Shown in pieces: positions 38,501-48,104 of a stretch of DNA of 64,000 nt. The position numbers were made by a program, and so were the translations under genes. The notes beneath the pieces were generated by a model. That model searched no databases. It saw only the letters and a list, made by a program, of their open reading frames with translations, and was not told the origin of the DNA. The stretch is from Sipunculus nudus (Eukaryota; Annelida; Sipuncula; Golfingiida; Sipunculidae), in the NCBI GenBank assembly GCA_026874595.1, contig CM049318.1:36787956-36851955 (forward strand), in the 5' to 3' direction. How positions within the stretch are numbered: the stretch's first letter is position 1; the number at the start of each line of letters is the position of its first letter.

Positions 38501-41096
38501 GCTGTGTAGCGGAAGTTCAAGCCCCAGGTCACCCATGCAATGACCTTTACATCCCCAGGTCAACTAAGCTTTCGTGACTAATATCCACAGTTATAAACTC
38601 CAATATTAAGAACCATCAGGTCACCGTCACCGTCTCGTGGTTTTCAAGCGTATTGGATAACAATATTATAACGTTTCACGTGAGCTGCAAATATACGATT
38701 TGTTTCGTGTTTTACCCGTTTCTCATTCATGACAATCGTATGCTCAGTCAACAATATGGCAGCACGCATGCATTACAGTCAATCATGCGTTGACGTATTC
38801 ATGATATTTTTTACGAAGACACATTAATAAATAAAATGAAATAACAAACACCATACATATATATATTTGATTTACTGAAATTGCCACATACGTACCTAAA
38901 TTCCACGGGAACTGGCAGGTTCGATGTCATGACGGATCTGGTTCAACACGGCTGAGTTTGCCATACATCCAAGCCATTTGAATATAATAACTGATAGCGA
39001 CGGAAATTTGGCTTTCCAGAAATTATCAAAGAATAAAATCATTAGTCTCAGTAAATATAATACCTGTAAATTCAATCATATTTATTTTACATTTAACTGA
39101 CCGGTCAGTAAAGCATGTATTATCCCCTTGCTGACTGACATTTCAGTAATACTGTGCATGTGCCGCGCCTTGATGGTAAGTTGTAACAATTTATTCAAGG
39201 GTTACTTAATTCAGTTTTAGAGCCCTTTTCTGAAATTAGGTGAATAAATTCAATCTAAATTATTCTTTCCATCCTTCAGTTGTCTTTAATTCAAAATATG
39301 TCCAATGCGACGGATTGGGACTCGTCACGCGTGCGCAAACTAATCATAGTCTAATTAATCCACCATACTAATGACGATCGTTAACGATTTAAAGAGTTGC
39401 CCGATTGTGATAGTATTTTGCTTCAGACTCTTTTAGTTATTAATACAGTCATTTAACTGGATATTTGCATTCTAATGTTACTTAACCTAGTAATAAACGG
39501 CAATAATGACATCGTTTCACAGCACAAAATGTTATCCGACACAGCTGACTCTGGCACTGTACAAATCTCACTGACAATTGAACCCCGACTTTATATGTAA
39601 TGATTCTGTTTTTATTCCTTAAAAATAAACATTGTATTAAAGCTGTCCAATTAATTTTATGTTTAAATGGTTTATCTAGTTTTTAAACCACAGTACTACG
39701 GGGACGTTGGTTGTAGTCTTGCACCACAAGGAATGACACTTAAATTCCTTAAGTATCAAGTGGTTGGGACGCCTATGAAGTGCGGTTGTGACCTATATTA
39801 TGGACTTTTCCTGAAACCAATCTTGAACAGCTTTTCACGAGGGGGATCCTAAAAGTCGGGGTGGGACTTGTAATAAGGATGCGACTTCTGCAACGACTTT
39901 TACGGTACAAGAGGTACCAGTACTCCTTAGAAATTTTTAAAGGAAAGAATTAAAATTGCAGAATATTAGTGCATAAAGAAGTTTTTCCATGTGCACTAAT
40001 ATGCTTGCAAAAATCGCTTGTATGATTTTGTAAGTGGGGTGTTTCCACTTCATGGTCTGTCAGCATATATGGGTATATGCCACGGGAGCAATTTGTATGC
40101 ATAGGATCTGTGTGTATGTAGTGATTCAGGGTAAAATGAAGTCACTCCACATGCTGTACTCCACCATCCTTTTGTGGGAGGCCTGCTACATCCACTGTAC
40201 CAATGTACAAATCTGCCAGTTCATGCATAAGCATATACACATGTACATAGAAACATAGCTACATTTTCACCCATATATGCACATATACATATACATGCAC
40301 ATGAAAACACAGCATAATCCTTGATAAGGCATCATGAAAAACAAACATATGCTCCAATAAAATTCATGAACAAAGATCATTATTCTTACAAAGAGTTGTG
40401 TAGATTTCTGTTGTGCCAGATATATCTTGTGTAATTTGTGCTTTAGCAGTGTCGAGTCATATTCAGTATGCAGAGGAAGGAAGTAAAGCCCTTGGCTTTG
40501 AAAGATAGAAAATGCAACATCTTTTAAAATGGCCAAATTAAAGTTTCTACTGCTATCACCGCTTGAGTCATAGTCATCAAGTGAATATGATGCACCCTTG
40601 AAATTTGATGGATATGGTTCTTGATAGTCTGTAGTTGTCATTAAAGTTGAACAGTGAAAGTATACAGTGATAACTCTTGCTATGTGCTCCCATGTTTTAC
40701 CTGCAACAAGGATGCTTATGTATTTACCTGTCTTTGTTATTTTATTTTTCTTCAGAGACAGTTTCAACTGATTTCTGTGCAAATAAACGTCAGTTTGCCT
40801 TAAAAATCTTAGAATGACATGAAAGTTGCAATGTTAAATTTAGATACTTCAGTGAGTATGATATTGTTCAAAATATTTGAAAAGTCCTGAAATTTAATTC
40901 ACTGACAGTTATGGGAGGTTTTTACCTCTGTATACATCCATATTTGTGTTTTCTTTGCAGTCAGCTGCCAGTGAAGGGTTTGTACGTTTGGTGTCAGGGA
41001 TGTTCTCACGGAGGGCACTTGCAGCACATAAGAGAATGGTTTAGTGCCAAGACCAGCTGTCCTACAGGCTGCGGGCATATGTGTGAATACACGTGA
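11744..41096 (+). CDS. WDR24: WDR24, GATOR2 complex subunit (18 coding exons)
   Basis: WDR24 carries an amino-terminal WD40 propeller and a carboxy-terminal zinc-binding CTD/RING region. It is part of GATOR2, which relays amino-acid sufficiency to mTORC1 at the lysosome. Exons read by eye: 11744-11825, 12600-12716, 15005-15082, 19751-19854, 20818-20937, 21919-22050, 24968-25175, 25940-26122, 26613-26728, 29018-29134, 29761-29920, 31428-31496, 32166-32338, 33080-33256, 34961-35053, 35636-35738, 37683-37875, 40961-41096. They sum to 786 codons plus stop, close to the roughly 790 of the human protein. All boundaries are AG/GT and phases agree throughout. The frame is open upstream of the ATG within exon 1, so a slightly longer amino terminus is possible. 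No damage was seen. Confidence 0.95.
12785..12920 (-). repeat. tRNA-derived SINE copy, degenerate
   Basis: On the minus strand this shares GCTAGTGAGCCTG, TAGCAAAGC and a B-box-like GGGTTTGAATCCC with the better copies at 30.8-31.1 kb. It lies in WDR24 intron 2. A second degenerate copy follows in the same orientation. Confidence 0.55.
13090..13250 (-). repeat. tRNA-derived SINE copy, degenerate
   Basis: Minus-strand landmarks are GAAGCTTGCTTTTCTAGTGA, then GAGGTTGGAACATC and GGGTTAGAATCC. Same family as 12,785-12,920 and the pair at 30.8-31.1 kb, with more changes in the B box. Confidence 0.55.
13268..14475 (+). repeat. GGATAC-ended dispersed repeat, copy 1 (intron 2)
   Basis: Starts TATCCGCCAAAACCAAG with CGGATACTATGTTTTTGAC and ends TTTTGGCGGATACACGTAGT, so ATCCGCCAAAA at the start is inverted at the end. 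Inside, a paragraph containing TCACTCRTATCT, GCAGTGG, TTTTGCATGTGTAT and GGTGCCACC recurs several times. Related copies lie at 26,978-27,855 and 33,848-34,738. Confidence 0.7.
15103..15130. repeat. (CA)n microsatellite
   Basis: About 14 CA units in intron 3 just upstream of a hAT-like MITE. Confidence 0.85.
15142..15638. mobile_element. hAT-like MITE (CAGTGATGTAG..CTACTTTACTG)
   Basis: 497 bp with inverted ends CAGTGATGTAG and CAGTAAAGTAG. Flanks are ATATACAC and ATACACAC, an 8-bp duplication with one mismatch, as expected for hAT. The interior is built of many GAGTCCAAGTCC-like repeats and has no transposase. It lies in WDR24 intron 3. A partial relative in the other orientation starts at 30,441. 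Confidence 0.75.
15669..17657 (+). mobile_element. 2-kb TIR element, copy 1 (intron 3), TA-flanked
   Basis: Inverted ends are CCGTAAAAGTCGTTGCAGAA and its complement (one mismatch), each bordered by TA, suggesting a TA target as in Tc1/mariner/pogo-type elements. Subterminal blocks repeat AAGTCGCACCC and GTCGCGACTT. About 1,989 bp. Open frames inside are short and show no DDE transposase, so this looks non-autonomous. A full-length inverted copy sits at 37,909-39,905. Confidence 0.8.
18275..18640 (+). repeat. Dispersed repeat (ACATTCT..AATGCAGGCCTCC family)
   Basis: Shares with 41,228-41,549 the landmarks ACATTCT..GAATGCA, CATATTCCCA, GTGACTGCACATTTG, CTTCATTGGCCCATT, GTGAACAAACACA and GCATACC. 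WDR24 intron 3. No coding capacity. Confidence 0.6.
22438..24295 (+). repeat. Repeat with tandem AGGTCA array (intron 6)
   Basis: Starts TATCCCCAGACAAAGTCGGG, then ATACTATG, and ends near GTACTATGTCGGGGGATACT, an architecture like the GGATAC-ended repeats. Between, paragraphs of about 130-150 bp alternate, each built around AGGTCAAAGGTCAAGGTCA or a variant. I located these at about 23,096, 23,240, 23,387, 23,530, 23,676, 23,802, 23,980 and 24,126, with older relatives at 22,628 and 22,930. AGGTCA-A-AGGTCA is a DR1 arrangement, the form bound by RXR/HNF4/COUP-type nuclear receptors. Any regulatory role here is inference. Open frames through it merely translate the repeat. Confidence 0.75.
24726..24960 (+). 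repeat. 5' end of the AGCTCA(T/G)CTGA dispersed repeat
   Basis: Begins TTTAGCTCATCTGACTGAAA with GTCACCTGAGCTTTAG, like the start of the longer copy at 41,999. The remainder is not recognisable. Intron 6, just upstream of exon 7. Confidence 0.5.
26613..35053 (+). CDS. WDR24: WDR24 exons 9-15: helical and linker region (residues about 342-643)
   Basis: Exon 10 encodes [20 protein letters not shown], then [10 protein letters not shown], a conserved helical block after the propeller. Exons 11-14 are Ser/Thr/Pro and acid rich ([31 protein letters not shown]) and probably disordered, as in relatives. Exon 15 ([16 protein letters not shown]) re-enters conserved helices. Exon 12 is only 69 nt and preserves phase 1 on both sides, so skipping it would keep the frame. 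Confidence 0.9.
26978..27855 (+). repeat. GGATAC-ended dispersed repeat, copy 2 (intron 9)
   Basis: Starts TATCCGCCAAAACAAAG with GCGGATACTATG, passes a GCCGCCGCCGCCACCGC patch, and ends GCGGATACACGTAGTCCC. Internal paragraphs with CATATCTCGGCAGT and GGTGGCGCCAC recur. Same family as 13,268-14,475. Confidence 0.7.
28220..28393 (-). other. Coding-like minus-strand fragment in intron 9, unidentified
   Basis: About 57 codons open on the minus strand, with [19 protein letters not shown], then [15 protein letters not shown] and [12 protein letters not shown] before a TAA. The composition is much less AT-rich and less simple than the surroundings and reads like real protein. The spacing recalls a BAH-type domain, but too weakly to name. 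It may be a fragment of a transposon or of a retroposed gene. No flanking splice pattern is clear. Confidence 0.25.
30360..30384. repeat. (TA)n microsatellite
   Basis: About 24 bases of alternating TA in intron 11. Confidence 0.85.
30441..30655. mobile_element. Truncated hAT-like MITE
   Basis: Starts CAGTGATGTAGGATTCAAG with GTGTGGACACTGACTT, matching the inverted right end of the element at 15,142-15,638, followed by GAGTCTGA/GACTC-rich repeats. The far end is not recognisable. Confidence 0.55.
30816..30945 (+). repeat. tRNA-derived SINE, plus-strand arm of a palindrome
   Basis: GTCTCGCTAGTGAAGCTTGC, then TGGCGAAGTGGTTGGA (A-box-like) and GGGTTCGAATCCC (B box). Its inverted partner begins some 20-30 bases later. 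Both lie in WDR24 intron 11. Confidence 0.65.
30965..31100 (-). repeat. tRNA-derived SINE, minus-strand arm of a palindrome
   Basis: Reverse complement of 30,816-30,945 with few changes: on the minus strand TGGCGAAGCGGTTGGA and ATGGGTTCGAAACC. It shares the outer TGTTACGGGATGACATAAAA, so the similarity covers the whole unit. Confidence 0.65.
32529..32565. repeat. (TA)n microsatellite
   Basis: About 37 bases of alternating TA in WDR24 intron 13. Confidence 0.9.
33848..34738 (+). repeat. GGATAC-ended dispersed repeat, copy 3 (intron 14)
   Basis: Starts CCCAAACAAAGTTTTGCGGA with TACTATG and ends TTTTGGCGGATACACGTAGT. Internal paragraphs recur twice, with TTTATAACATACACAAAAAT before GGTGGCGCCACCTG. 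Same family as 13,268 and 26,978. Confidence 0.7.
35636..41096 (+). CDS. WDR24: WDR24 exons 16-18: carboxy-terminal zinc region (residues about 644-786)
   Basis: Exon 16 gives [15 protein letters not shown]. Exon 17 gives a first CxxC (NCSRCGK), LCDRCGG and CAV. Exon 18 gives [15 protein letters not shown], then [12 protein letters not shown] and TGA. The Cys/His spacing is that of the family's CTD/RING-type zinc module, and all expected ligands appear present. The last intron (37,876-40,960) splits the module after Trp741 and contains a 2-kb transposon. Confidence 0.93.
35739..37682 (+). other. WDR24 intron 16, no second gene recognised
   Basis: Contains a less AT-rich block at about 36,480-36,960 with an open frame of 113 codons (36,580-36,921) that I do not recognise. 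Two ATTTGCAT octamers precede it at about 36,507 and 36,551. Nothing supports a gene here beyond the open frame. Confidence 0.4.
37909..39905 (-). mobile_element. 2-kb TIR element, copy 2 (intron 17), inverted
   Basis: Same inverted ends as copy 1 (CCGTAAAAGTCGTTGCAGAA) with TA on both sides, about 1,997 bp, aligning end to end in reverse orientation with many small differences. The 39,905 side corresponds to the 15,669 side of copy 1. No transposase frame. Confidence 0.8.
40267..40782 (-). other. Antisense open frame of 171 codons in WDR24 intron 17, unrecognised
   Basis: Open from an ATG at 40,782 to a stop at 40,267, ending about 180 bp before WDR24 exon 18. The first part is polar ([20 protein letters not shown]). 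The end is hydrophobic and repetitive ([14 protein letters not shown]) and derives from a TA/CA-rich stretch. No domain is recognised. It is among the longest frames outside the retrotransposon, but may be chance. Confidence 0.2.
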
Positions 41097-41227
41097 CAGA
41101 GGCAGAATAGACTTGTATACCTTTATTGTTTAATGCATTATTTTTTTTGGTCACCTAATTTCCGATCAGGAATTAAATTATGAATCCTGACTTATATTAA
41201 TGAAATGGAAAAATAAAATAATTATAA
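41097..41227 (+). terminator. WDR24: WDR24 3' UTR with poly(A) signal
   Basis: AATAAA occurs at about 41,212-41,217, some 115 bases after the stop. It is the first such signal downstream and is followed by an AT-rich stretch. The cleavage site is not visible. Confidence 0.6.
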
Positions 41228-41549
41228 CTAGAAATCCACATTCTAAGGAATGCAAGCCTCTGCCATGTGCATGGAGGTCGCTTTAGTGGGATGCCCCCAA
41301 AACCATGCTGCATTTATTATTCGGATCCATATTCCCATGTTTATTCACACACAAGTGACTGTGCATTTGTGAATATTCCTCAATGGCGTTCCTGAATCCT
41401 GATTATGTGATTGATCCACAACTAAAATATAATCAATTCTTCACTGGCCCATTGAGATTTTGTTCATGACTGCGTCTGTGAACAAACACACACACAAACA
41501 TGCACACACGGATGGAGATGACAGCATACCTCATGGCGGAGGCAATTGG
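41228..41549 (+). repeat. Dispersed repeat (ACATTCTAAGGAATGCAAGC family)
   Basis: Follows the WDR24 poly(A) signal. Shares its landmarks with 18,275-18,640 (GTGACTGTGCATTTGTGAAT, TCTTCACTGGCCCATT, GCATACCTCATGGCGGAGGC). A short piece of the same family is at 60,262-60,300. Confidence 0.6.
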
Positions 41550-41859
41550 TATACTCAGCAAATTAAGTAAATGTACTTTTGCTTCAGTTTAATGGAATTT
41601 AAGAAAAGATCTGTGTTGCTGGCAATACATTATGGTACATATATCTGTTTCTTGTTTCCTTTGAATATCTTAATTTCAATTTTGTTATGAAGTTTTCTTT
41701 CTATTTCTGGAATAACATGTTTTCTCTTGAAGTTTGTTTCACACATATTTCTGTCAGTAATATATTCTCACATGCTTTTAAACCAGAACATAGCACTGGT
41801 CTTATAATTTGATCCATGTAATAAAGCCTGTTATAACTAGGATTTTGTTGATTGATTTT

Positions 41860-44656
41860 ATACGCCTGTCTTATAGATGGGTCGTATTATGCATATGGTT
41901 GGACAGAGTCTGTATGTCTATCCGTATGTCTATCTTTGGCGTTGCCGCAATAAATCACCAAGAATTTTATGGATTCTTATCAAACTCTCCAAGAATTTTT
42001 AGCTCAGCTGACTATAAGTCATCTGAGCTATAGCCGTGGTCCATTGTCCGTCGTCCGTCCGGATGTCCGTCCGTAAGACCGGCATGTTTCGACACCATTG
42101 GACCCACGAATCTGAAATTCGGCGTACAGTTAGATGTCCCCAAAATCTCCTACCATGCCGAAAATTGGGTCAATAGGACTTCGTTCCTTAGAGATATTAA
42201 GGAAAAACCTCAATTTTTTATTATAAATCAATTTCACACTGCAGGACTGCCCAATATCAAAACCACTCATCTGGTTTTCTTCATATTAACCATAAATATT
42301 CCTCTATATAGTTCCTATGTACATGCCAGAAATTAAGTCAGTATTATTTAATTTTAAAAAGTTATGGGCCCAAACATAATGGACTTTGTAAAAAAATCAG
42401 GAAAGATATTTGGTCACTTAAGACCAAAAGTGTTAAAGGTAGGGACTTTTTTTTCAGTAATACAACTTTAATTAATCAAAATTTAATTGTTTACCAAAAA
42501 TAAGATCAAAATCTGTTAAATTTTTTTAAAATATTGGCAAAAATATAAAATCGGTACCTTAAATTTTGCCTTACTTTGACCATGGCACATTTTTTTCCTG
42601 TAAGTACTGTGGATTTAATTTTCACAGCATGTACACATAAGGATTTAATCTGTTTAAATCTTAAATTTGAAAATAAAAGCTGCAAAATTAGGCTAGTTAT
42701 TGAATTTTTTTGAGGCTCTTGTTGTATTCCCTTACATTGTCAAGCAGTCCACTTTGGTGACTGTAGGTCATTCAGTCCATATCTCTATGCTCCCCAAGCT
42801 GTTGGCATAATGTTAGATGTCCCAAAGATCTCCTACCAAGCTGAAAATTGGGTTTTTTTACTTTGTTCCTTTGAGAAATTAATGAAAAACCTCAATTTTT
42901 TATTAAAAACATATTTTCACACTTCAGGACTGCCTAATATCAAAACCACTCATCTCTTTTTCCTCATATTTACCATAAATATTCCTCTATATAGTTCCTA
43001 TATACATGCCAGAAATAAGGTCTCTATTATATAATTTAAAAAAGTTATGGGCTCAAACATAATGCATTTTGTAAAAAATCGGAAAAGAGATTTGATCGCT
43101 TAACACAAAACATGTTAAAGCTAAGGACTTTTTTTCCAGTAATATAATTTTAATTAATCAAAATTAAATTGTATACCCAAAATTAGATCAAAATCTTTTA
43201 AATTTTTTAAAATATTGGCAAAAATAAAAATTGGTACCTTAAATTTTGCCCAACATTTAATCATAATATTCAAATGTGATAAATTATAAGGATCTAATGT
43301 AAGTGCTAACTGACAAGATTTAAGAAGATATAAATACTTTGTAGCATTTCATTCATGTCTCTTAAAGTTTGCAGGGCCTAGGTGTGAATAACACTGTTAA
43401 CTTAGTATTAAAATTAGGAATATTGGTCAAACTTTGTTGGATTAATTTTTAACTCATATGGCCATATATTTAACTTTTGAAAACTTAATTACCTTCACAC
43501 ATTATTTGTTTATGAAATGTTACTTTTATATAACACTTACCGTAGGCCTATTTGTTCCCTTGGTGCATCACTAAATGGTTTAGCTCATGTCCATTATTCT
43601 ATAATTTACAGAGTTTCATTTTAGCAGGGCCATTTTCTCATAGCTTTTCTAATGATAATATACATGAAAAACCAAAAGAAATAAAAATATTTTGAAGTTA
43701 CTAATATTTACCAAAATTCAGCTGAGCGATGTGACCCATGGGTCCCTTGTTTGCAGATGGTTTTCTTAAAAGTTTATATTTTTCAATAATTTTCCAAGAA
43801 AACAACATATGGAAGTGACAACCTAATATAGCAATTAAGAATTTTACAATAAATTCCCCGTTTATGTTTCACAACTTTTTAGTCTCTTCACCATAAGATG
43901 GCAGATATGATGTGTCCATCAATAAGTAGCCATCTTTGTTTTAGCTGGATATATTTTTTTGAATGTTTACATGAGATCATCCAATCAGCAGCTGTCAGTT
44001 GAGGCTGTTTTTACATGTGACCAATGACCTTGACCGCTATTAGTGGGTCTGATATGTTGTAAAAAGTAGACTGATTTCTCATATTTTCAAATAATTCTGT
44101 TTCTTAAATAAGGTGTAAGGTATGTATTTATTTTCTTTGTTGAAAATAAGGTCCTTTAATCCTCTACTCTCCACTATAATTGTTTCCCTTGAAATGTAAC
44201 AAATAAAAAATTTTTATAGCAAAAAACAGGTGAACATGAGGGGATGAAATGGACTATAGGTGTGAAAAACACTGTTAAACCTAGTTTTAAAATCAGGAAT
44301 ATTGATCAAACTTTGTAGAATTAATTTTTAACTCATATGGCCATTTATTTAACTTTTGAAAACCTTCACACATTATTTGTTTATGAAATGTAACTTTTAT
44401 ATAACACCGTAGGCCCATTTTTACCTTGGTGAATCACTGAATGGTTTCAAGCAAAAAGTTTCCTTTATTACTCAGTGCATTTGCTTCAGCTCATGTCCAT
44501 TATTCTATAATTTACAGAGTTTTATTTTAGCAGGGCCATTTTCTCTTAGCTTTTCAAATGGTTATATACATGAAAAACCAAAAGAAATAAAAATATTTTG
44601 CAGTTACTAATATTGTCCATAATTCAGCTGAGCGATGTGACCCATGGGTGCCTGGT
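41860..44656 (+). repeat. Complex of dispersed repeats with internal duplications
   Basis: 41,860-41,998 resembles a TACGCCTGTCTTATAGATGG repeat. From 41,999 a unit starts AGCTCAGCTGACTATAAGTC and ends at about 43,752 with CAGCTGAGCGATGTGACCCA. Within it 42,120-42,560 is repeated at 42,812-43,260 (AGATCTCCTACC..GAAAATTGGGT, ACTCATCT, CCTCTATATAGTTCC). Then 43,375-43,752 is repeated at about 44,258-44,656 (GGTGTGAA..AACACTGTTAA, TTAACTCATATGGCCAT). No coding capacity. Confidence 0.65.
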
Positions 44657-45254
44657 TATCAATACAATATCCTGCCCCAGTTCGATTTCTCTGTTAAATC
44701 TGCACATAATTAATGAAATCTGAGGTCACAAGACGTACGACAAGCTTACGTATTGTGCACTTTGCCGTGCTCTAGCTATGGTATACGTACTAATCTGTTC
44801 TGCTTTCACATACACATGCAATACTAACACAAGAATCCTTTATAAAAAGCCAGGTATAAAACCCAAGTAACTTCTCAGTTGAACGACTCCTAGATAGACG
44901 AACTGGACGGTTTTATTTCCTTTGACAATAAGTAAATTGATGACGTTCTAATGAACACTGCAGTGTTTTTAAAAGCTTGATGTTCAGGATTTATAGCACA
45001 CATGCATTATAAAAACAACTTAAGCTGACAAAGATTGCATAAGTTTTTATTATCTTTTAACATGTATGCATAGCAACATGTTGCGCAGTTTACATATATA
45101 AGCAACAAATTCTAATGTCTCAAGCTACATATGAGCGAGGAATTCCAGTTTTTGTTCTAAATTCAACTATATATACGATATTAATTTATGACATAACATC
45201 TTACGACAAAATAATCTCTGATTAAGCTTGCTTTGTACAGTGCTTGTAATGTAC

Positions 45255-45256
<2 letters not shown>

Positions 45257-45305
<49 letters not shown>
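45257..45305. repeat. (TA)n microsatellite
   Basis: About 48 bases of alternating AT. Confidence 0.9.
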
Positions 45306-45308
<3 letters not shown>

Positions 45309-45789
45309 GTTGGCTTAATTATCACAAGGGTTTCAAATCTGTGTTATTCACGAAAGGAAAATTATAGCCAAAAAAAACATAAATATTACGGTCAATCTAC
45401 ATTCGCTTATCTCACTGGCATCTCATGTAAATTATCTGCTTGTTGCGTCGCCAGGCTAAATAGTTATAAATAAATAATAACACCTTTTTTATGTCAGCCG
45501 TAAATTAGAAATTGATATGATAGATAATACGAGATCTATTTTATTATCTGTCCATAACGAACAGAATCTCCACTCGTATGGAACCTCGTTACATTGTTAG
45601 GGTTTTAGCGGATATTTAATAATTCATACGAGATCATGGAAATACTTTTAAGTAAATTGCTGTAAAGAGAGCTCGCGACATTTGAAACCCACGCAAAATA
45701 CTGAAAAATGGAATAATTAACCCTTCGAAATGGAAGCCATCCACAATCATGTGTTATGCGCTGTCGTAATTAACGTATGGTCTAATGTC

Positions 45790-45886
45790 CTATAACGTTA
45801 ATTGCCTCCAGTGTCTCTGTCGTCGACGGACTACCCTCCTTCTCCTGACCAACTTCATTGTTGATCTTCCCGTCTGTGTGATATAG
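45790..45886 (-). other. Weak candidate terminal exon, minus strand
   Basis: A strong-looking acceptor (TTGTCTTCTATATCACACAG) on the minus strand is followed by an open frame, with one base carried over, reading GKINNEVGQEKEGSPSTTETLEAINVIGH and then a stop (shown here only to describe its Ser/Thr/Glu-rich nature). A second frame is also open. It could be the last exon of the aminopeptidase or of another gene, but no link was established. Confidence 0.2.
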
Positions 45887-47345
45887 AAGACAAATCATTA
45901 TCATAAATCTGTCACTTGTTTTGAATCAAGACCGGAAGTGAATGATTATTGAAAAATGAAACAATTGTCATTCACGTTTTGTTGATAATTCTCCGACAGA
46001 GATGTCCGAGGCTGTATTTTTGTGTAATTAGTCGGACATTTTTTGGTTAGAATACTGGAGAACCACAAAACAATATGTGTATATACTTTGTCATCTTGGC
46101 CTTCTAGGACGTACCGGTTTACAATATAATGTTTATAATAATAAAAAAATTAATAATAATAATAATTATGTAATGCAGTCAGTTGTTAAGATGTTTCTTT
46201 TCTCTTGGATCTGATTAAATCATATAACTAATATATATGCGAGGTCATAAAAAGGGGTTGTGTACATAAACTGACACCTTCACCCGCCGAGTAGCTGAAT
46301 ACAGTAGACCTGGCAAATGAAGATACGGGTTCATAAGAATGCTAGAGAAAATAAAATCAGGTCAGTGTAACTTGAAACTGGACAAAGACCCTTGGTGAAC
46401 AGTTTGCGTCCAGCTCGCAAATTTCCTTTATATCTATGTCTTGGTACCCTTACCTGTACCAAATACGGGTGTGTACCTCCGTTATGCATGATACAAGTTG
46501 TAGCGTCTGTACATCTTGGACGATGACTGCGGTTTAAAATATGATAGAAAAAACTTCTGTTACGCATTGGTATGTGTATATTATAATGTATATATCATTA
46601 ACGAAAATCGCAAAAAATGTTACGTGTGGCGCTGAAGAACATGATTACTTATTGCGCATTAATTTTTTTTTCCTAATACATTTAAAAAGTCCCAATTTGT
46701 GAATATGTTTAACGTATACGGAATAAACATTCTGTTATTCCGGCAGCGTCGCCGCTTATATTCTGGTAATTTGGCAAATGAAAATCTCAAACATTAACAG
46801 CTCCTGAGTGCTTTCGATTAATATAACATGTTTATCCAGAAATAATAAGGTCCCATTTTATGAATATTTTATGCACACGAATTAAACACATAACTGTATA
46901 GCGAAGTAAACACAGCGTCGCCGCTTTAGTTCTGTAGGTATTTGAGCAAACGGAAATTTCAACACAAACATTTACAGGTGTTGAGTGCGTTTAATTTTCT
47001 CAAGTGCTCCCTCAATAATTATAGCCTTTTAGACCAAGTATTTATGTATATAACTTCCTTTTGCAATCAGCTGATACATTCGGCCAGGGCAGTTCTTGTT
47101 ACTGTATATATACATGTATTATCATATATACATGTACAAACTTTCTTCGATGGCGTTTCCAGTGTTTTCCAGTAACATTTATTTACATTAGTTAAGAAAG
47201 CATTAAATTTGCTTTCTAAATTATAGCATGTACCTTGTGGGAAGTCTGGTCAGTTCCACAGATGACGTCACAGGTGACCTAGTTGTCAGGGAAACCTGGT
47301 TGGGCCGCAGAATGGCCACAGGAAATCTAAGAATATATTGAAATA
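45887..47345. other. Intergenic stretch, nothing recognised
   Basis: AT-rich with no exon pattern I could support. Two paragraphs near 46,650-46,800 and 46,840-46,990 resemble each other (AAAAAGTCCCAATTTGTGAA versus AAGGTCCCATTTTATGAATA, then CAGCGTCGCCGCTT), suggesting an old duplication of about 185 bp spacing. Confidence 0.4.
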
Positions 47346-47348
47346 ATA

Positions 47349-47530
47349 AGCTAGATTGTTCACAAGAAACAGATCAGAGTTGCTCGAATCGCTGTTTGTG
47401 AGGTTATGACGCAAGAAAATAACCTACAAAGCCGTTTCTACTACACTCAGGTCTTTCTATGAAACGGCTTTATAGGTTGTTTTCTTGCATAGTAACCCCA
47501 CGAAAAGTGATTCGAGCAATTGTGAACAAT
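47349..47530. repeat. Foldback palindrome
   Basis: The left arm runs GTTCACAAGAA..GTTGCTCGAATCGCTGTTTG, then AAGAAAATAACCTACAAAGC and CGTTTC. The right arm is its inverse: GAAACGGCTTTATAGGTTGT, TTTCTTGCATAGTAACC and GATTCGAGCAATTGTGAAC. Arms are about 75-85 bp around a spacer of about 20 bp. It looks like a MITE of foldback type, without coding capacity. Confidence 0.7.
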
Positions 47531-48104
47531 TTGTCGAAAATCTATGTCAGTATTGTTTGGTGTGAGAATGTAATCAGGTGATTTGATGAGAGATGGTAGT
47601 ATGAATGAATTTTTGTTTCTTAAAGAAACTTTCAAACTTTGCATCTCAAAGGAGGAACATTTTCAGTACATAAAATTTCTAGACTGTTACATGCACTTTT
47701 CATTTCAGTTGTACGCTATGGTGGTTTATTTGTGATTTTAACCATGTCTCATTTTTAATGTATTAAGCATCTACATGTTTATAGTTGTACCTCAATTTTA
47801 GCTGTGATTACATCACTGCGTTTTCCCTTAATATCCTGTGATCATTTTAGTGTAATGGACTTTTAGTGGACATTGCATTTCATCATTATTTGATTGATTT
47901 GACTGATTTATATGCATAACAGGGCCCTTCTGTAAACATTATTTTTTTTCTGATAATGGTTACCCTGGAAGATGTAATAAATAAATAGATAAATAAATAA
48001 AGTATTCAAGTCTATAGGTACAAGTGAAGAGAGATATTTTTTTCAAAATTTATTTGGGAAGTTTCATTTTTACCATTTTGCTTTGTATATTAGGTTGAAC
48101 TCAC

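Noticed and set aside
45228-45473. 81-codon frame at 45.2 kb
   Set aside because: Its first half is Ile-Tyr from a (TA)n tract; the remainder has no recognisable feature.
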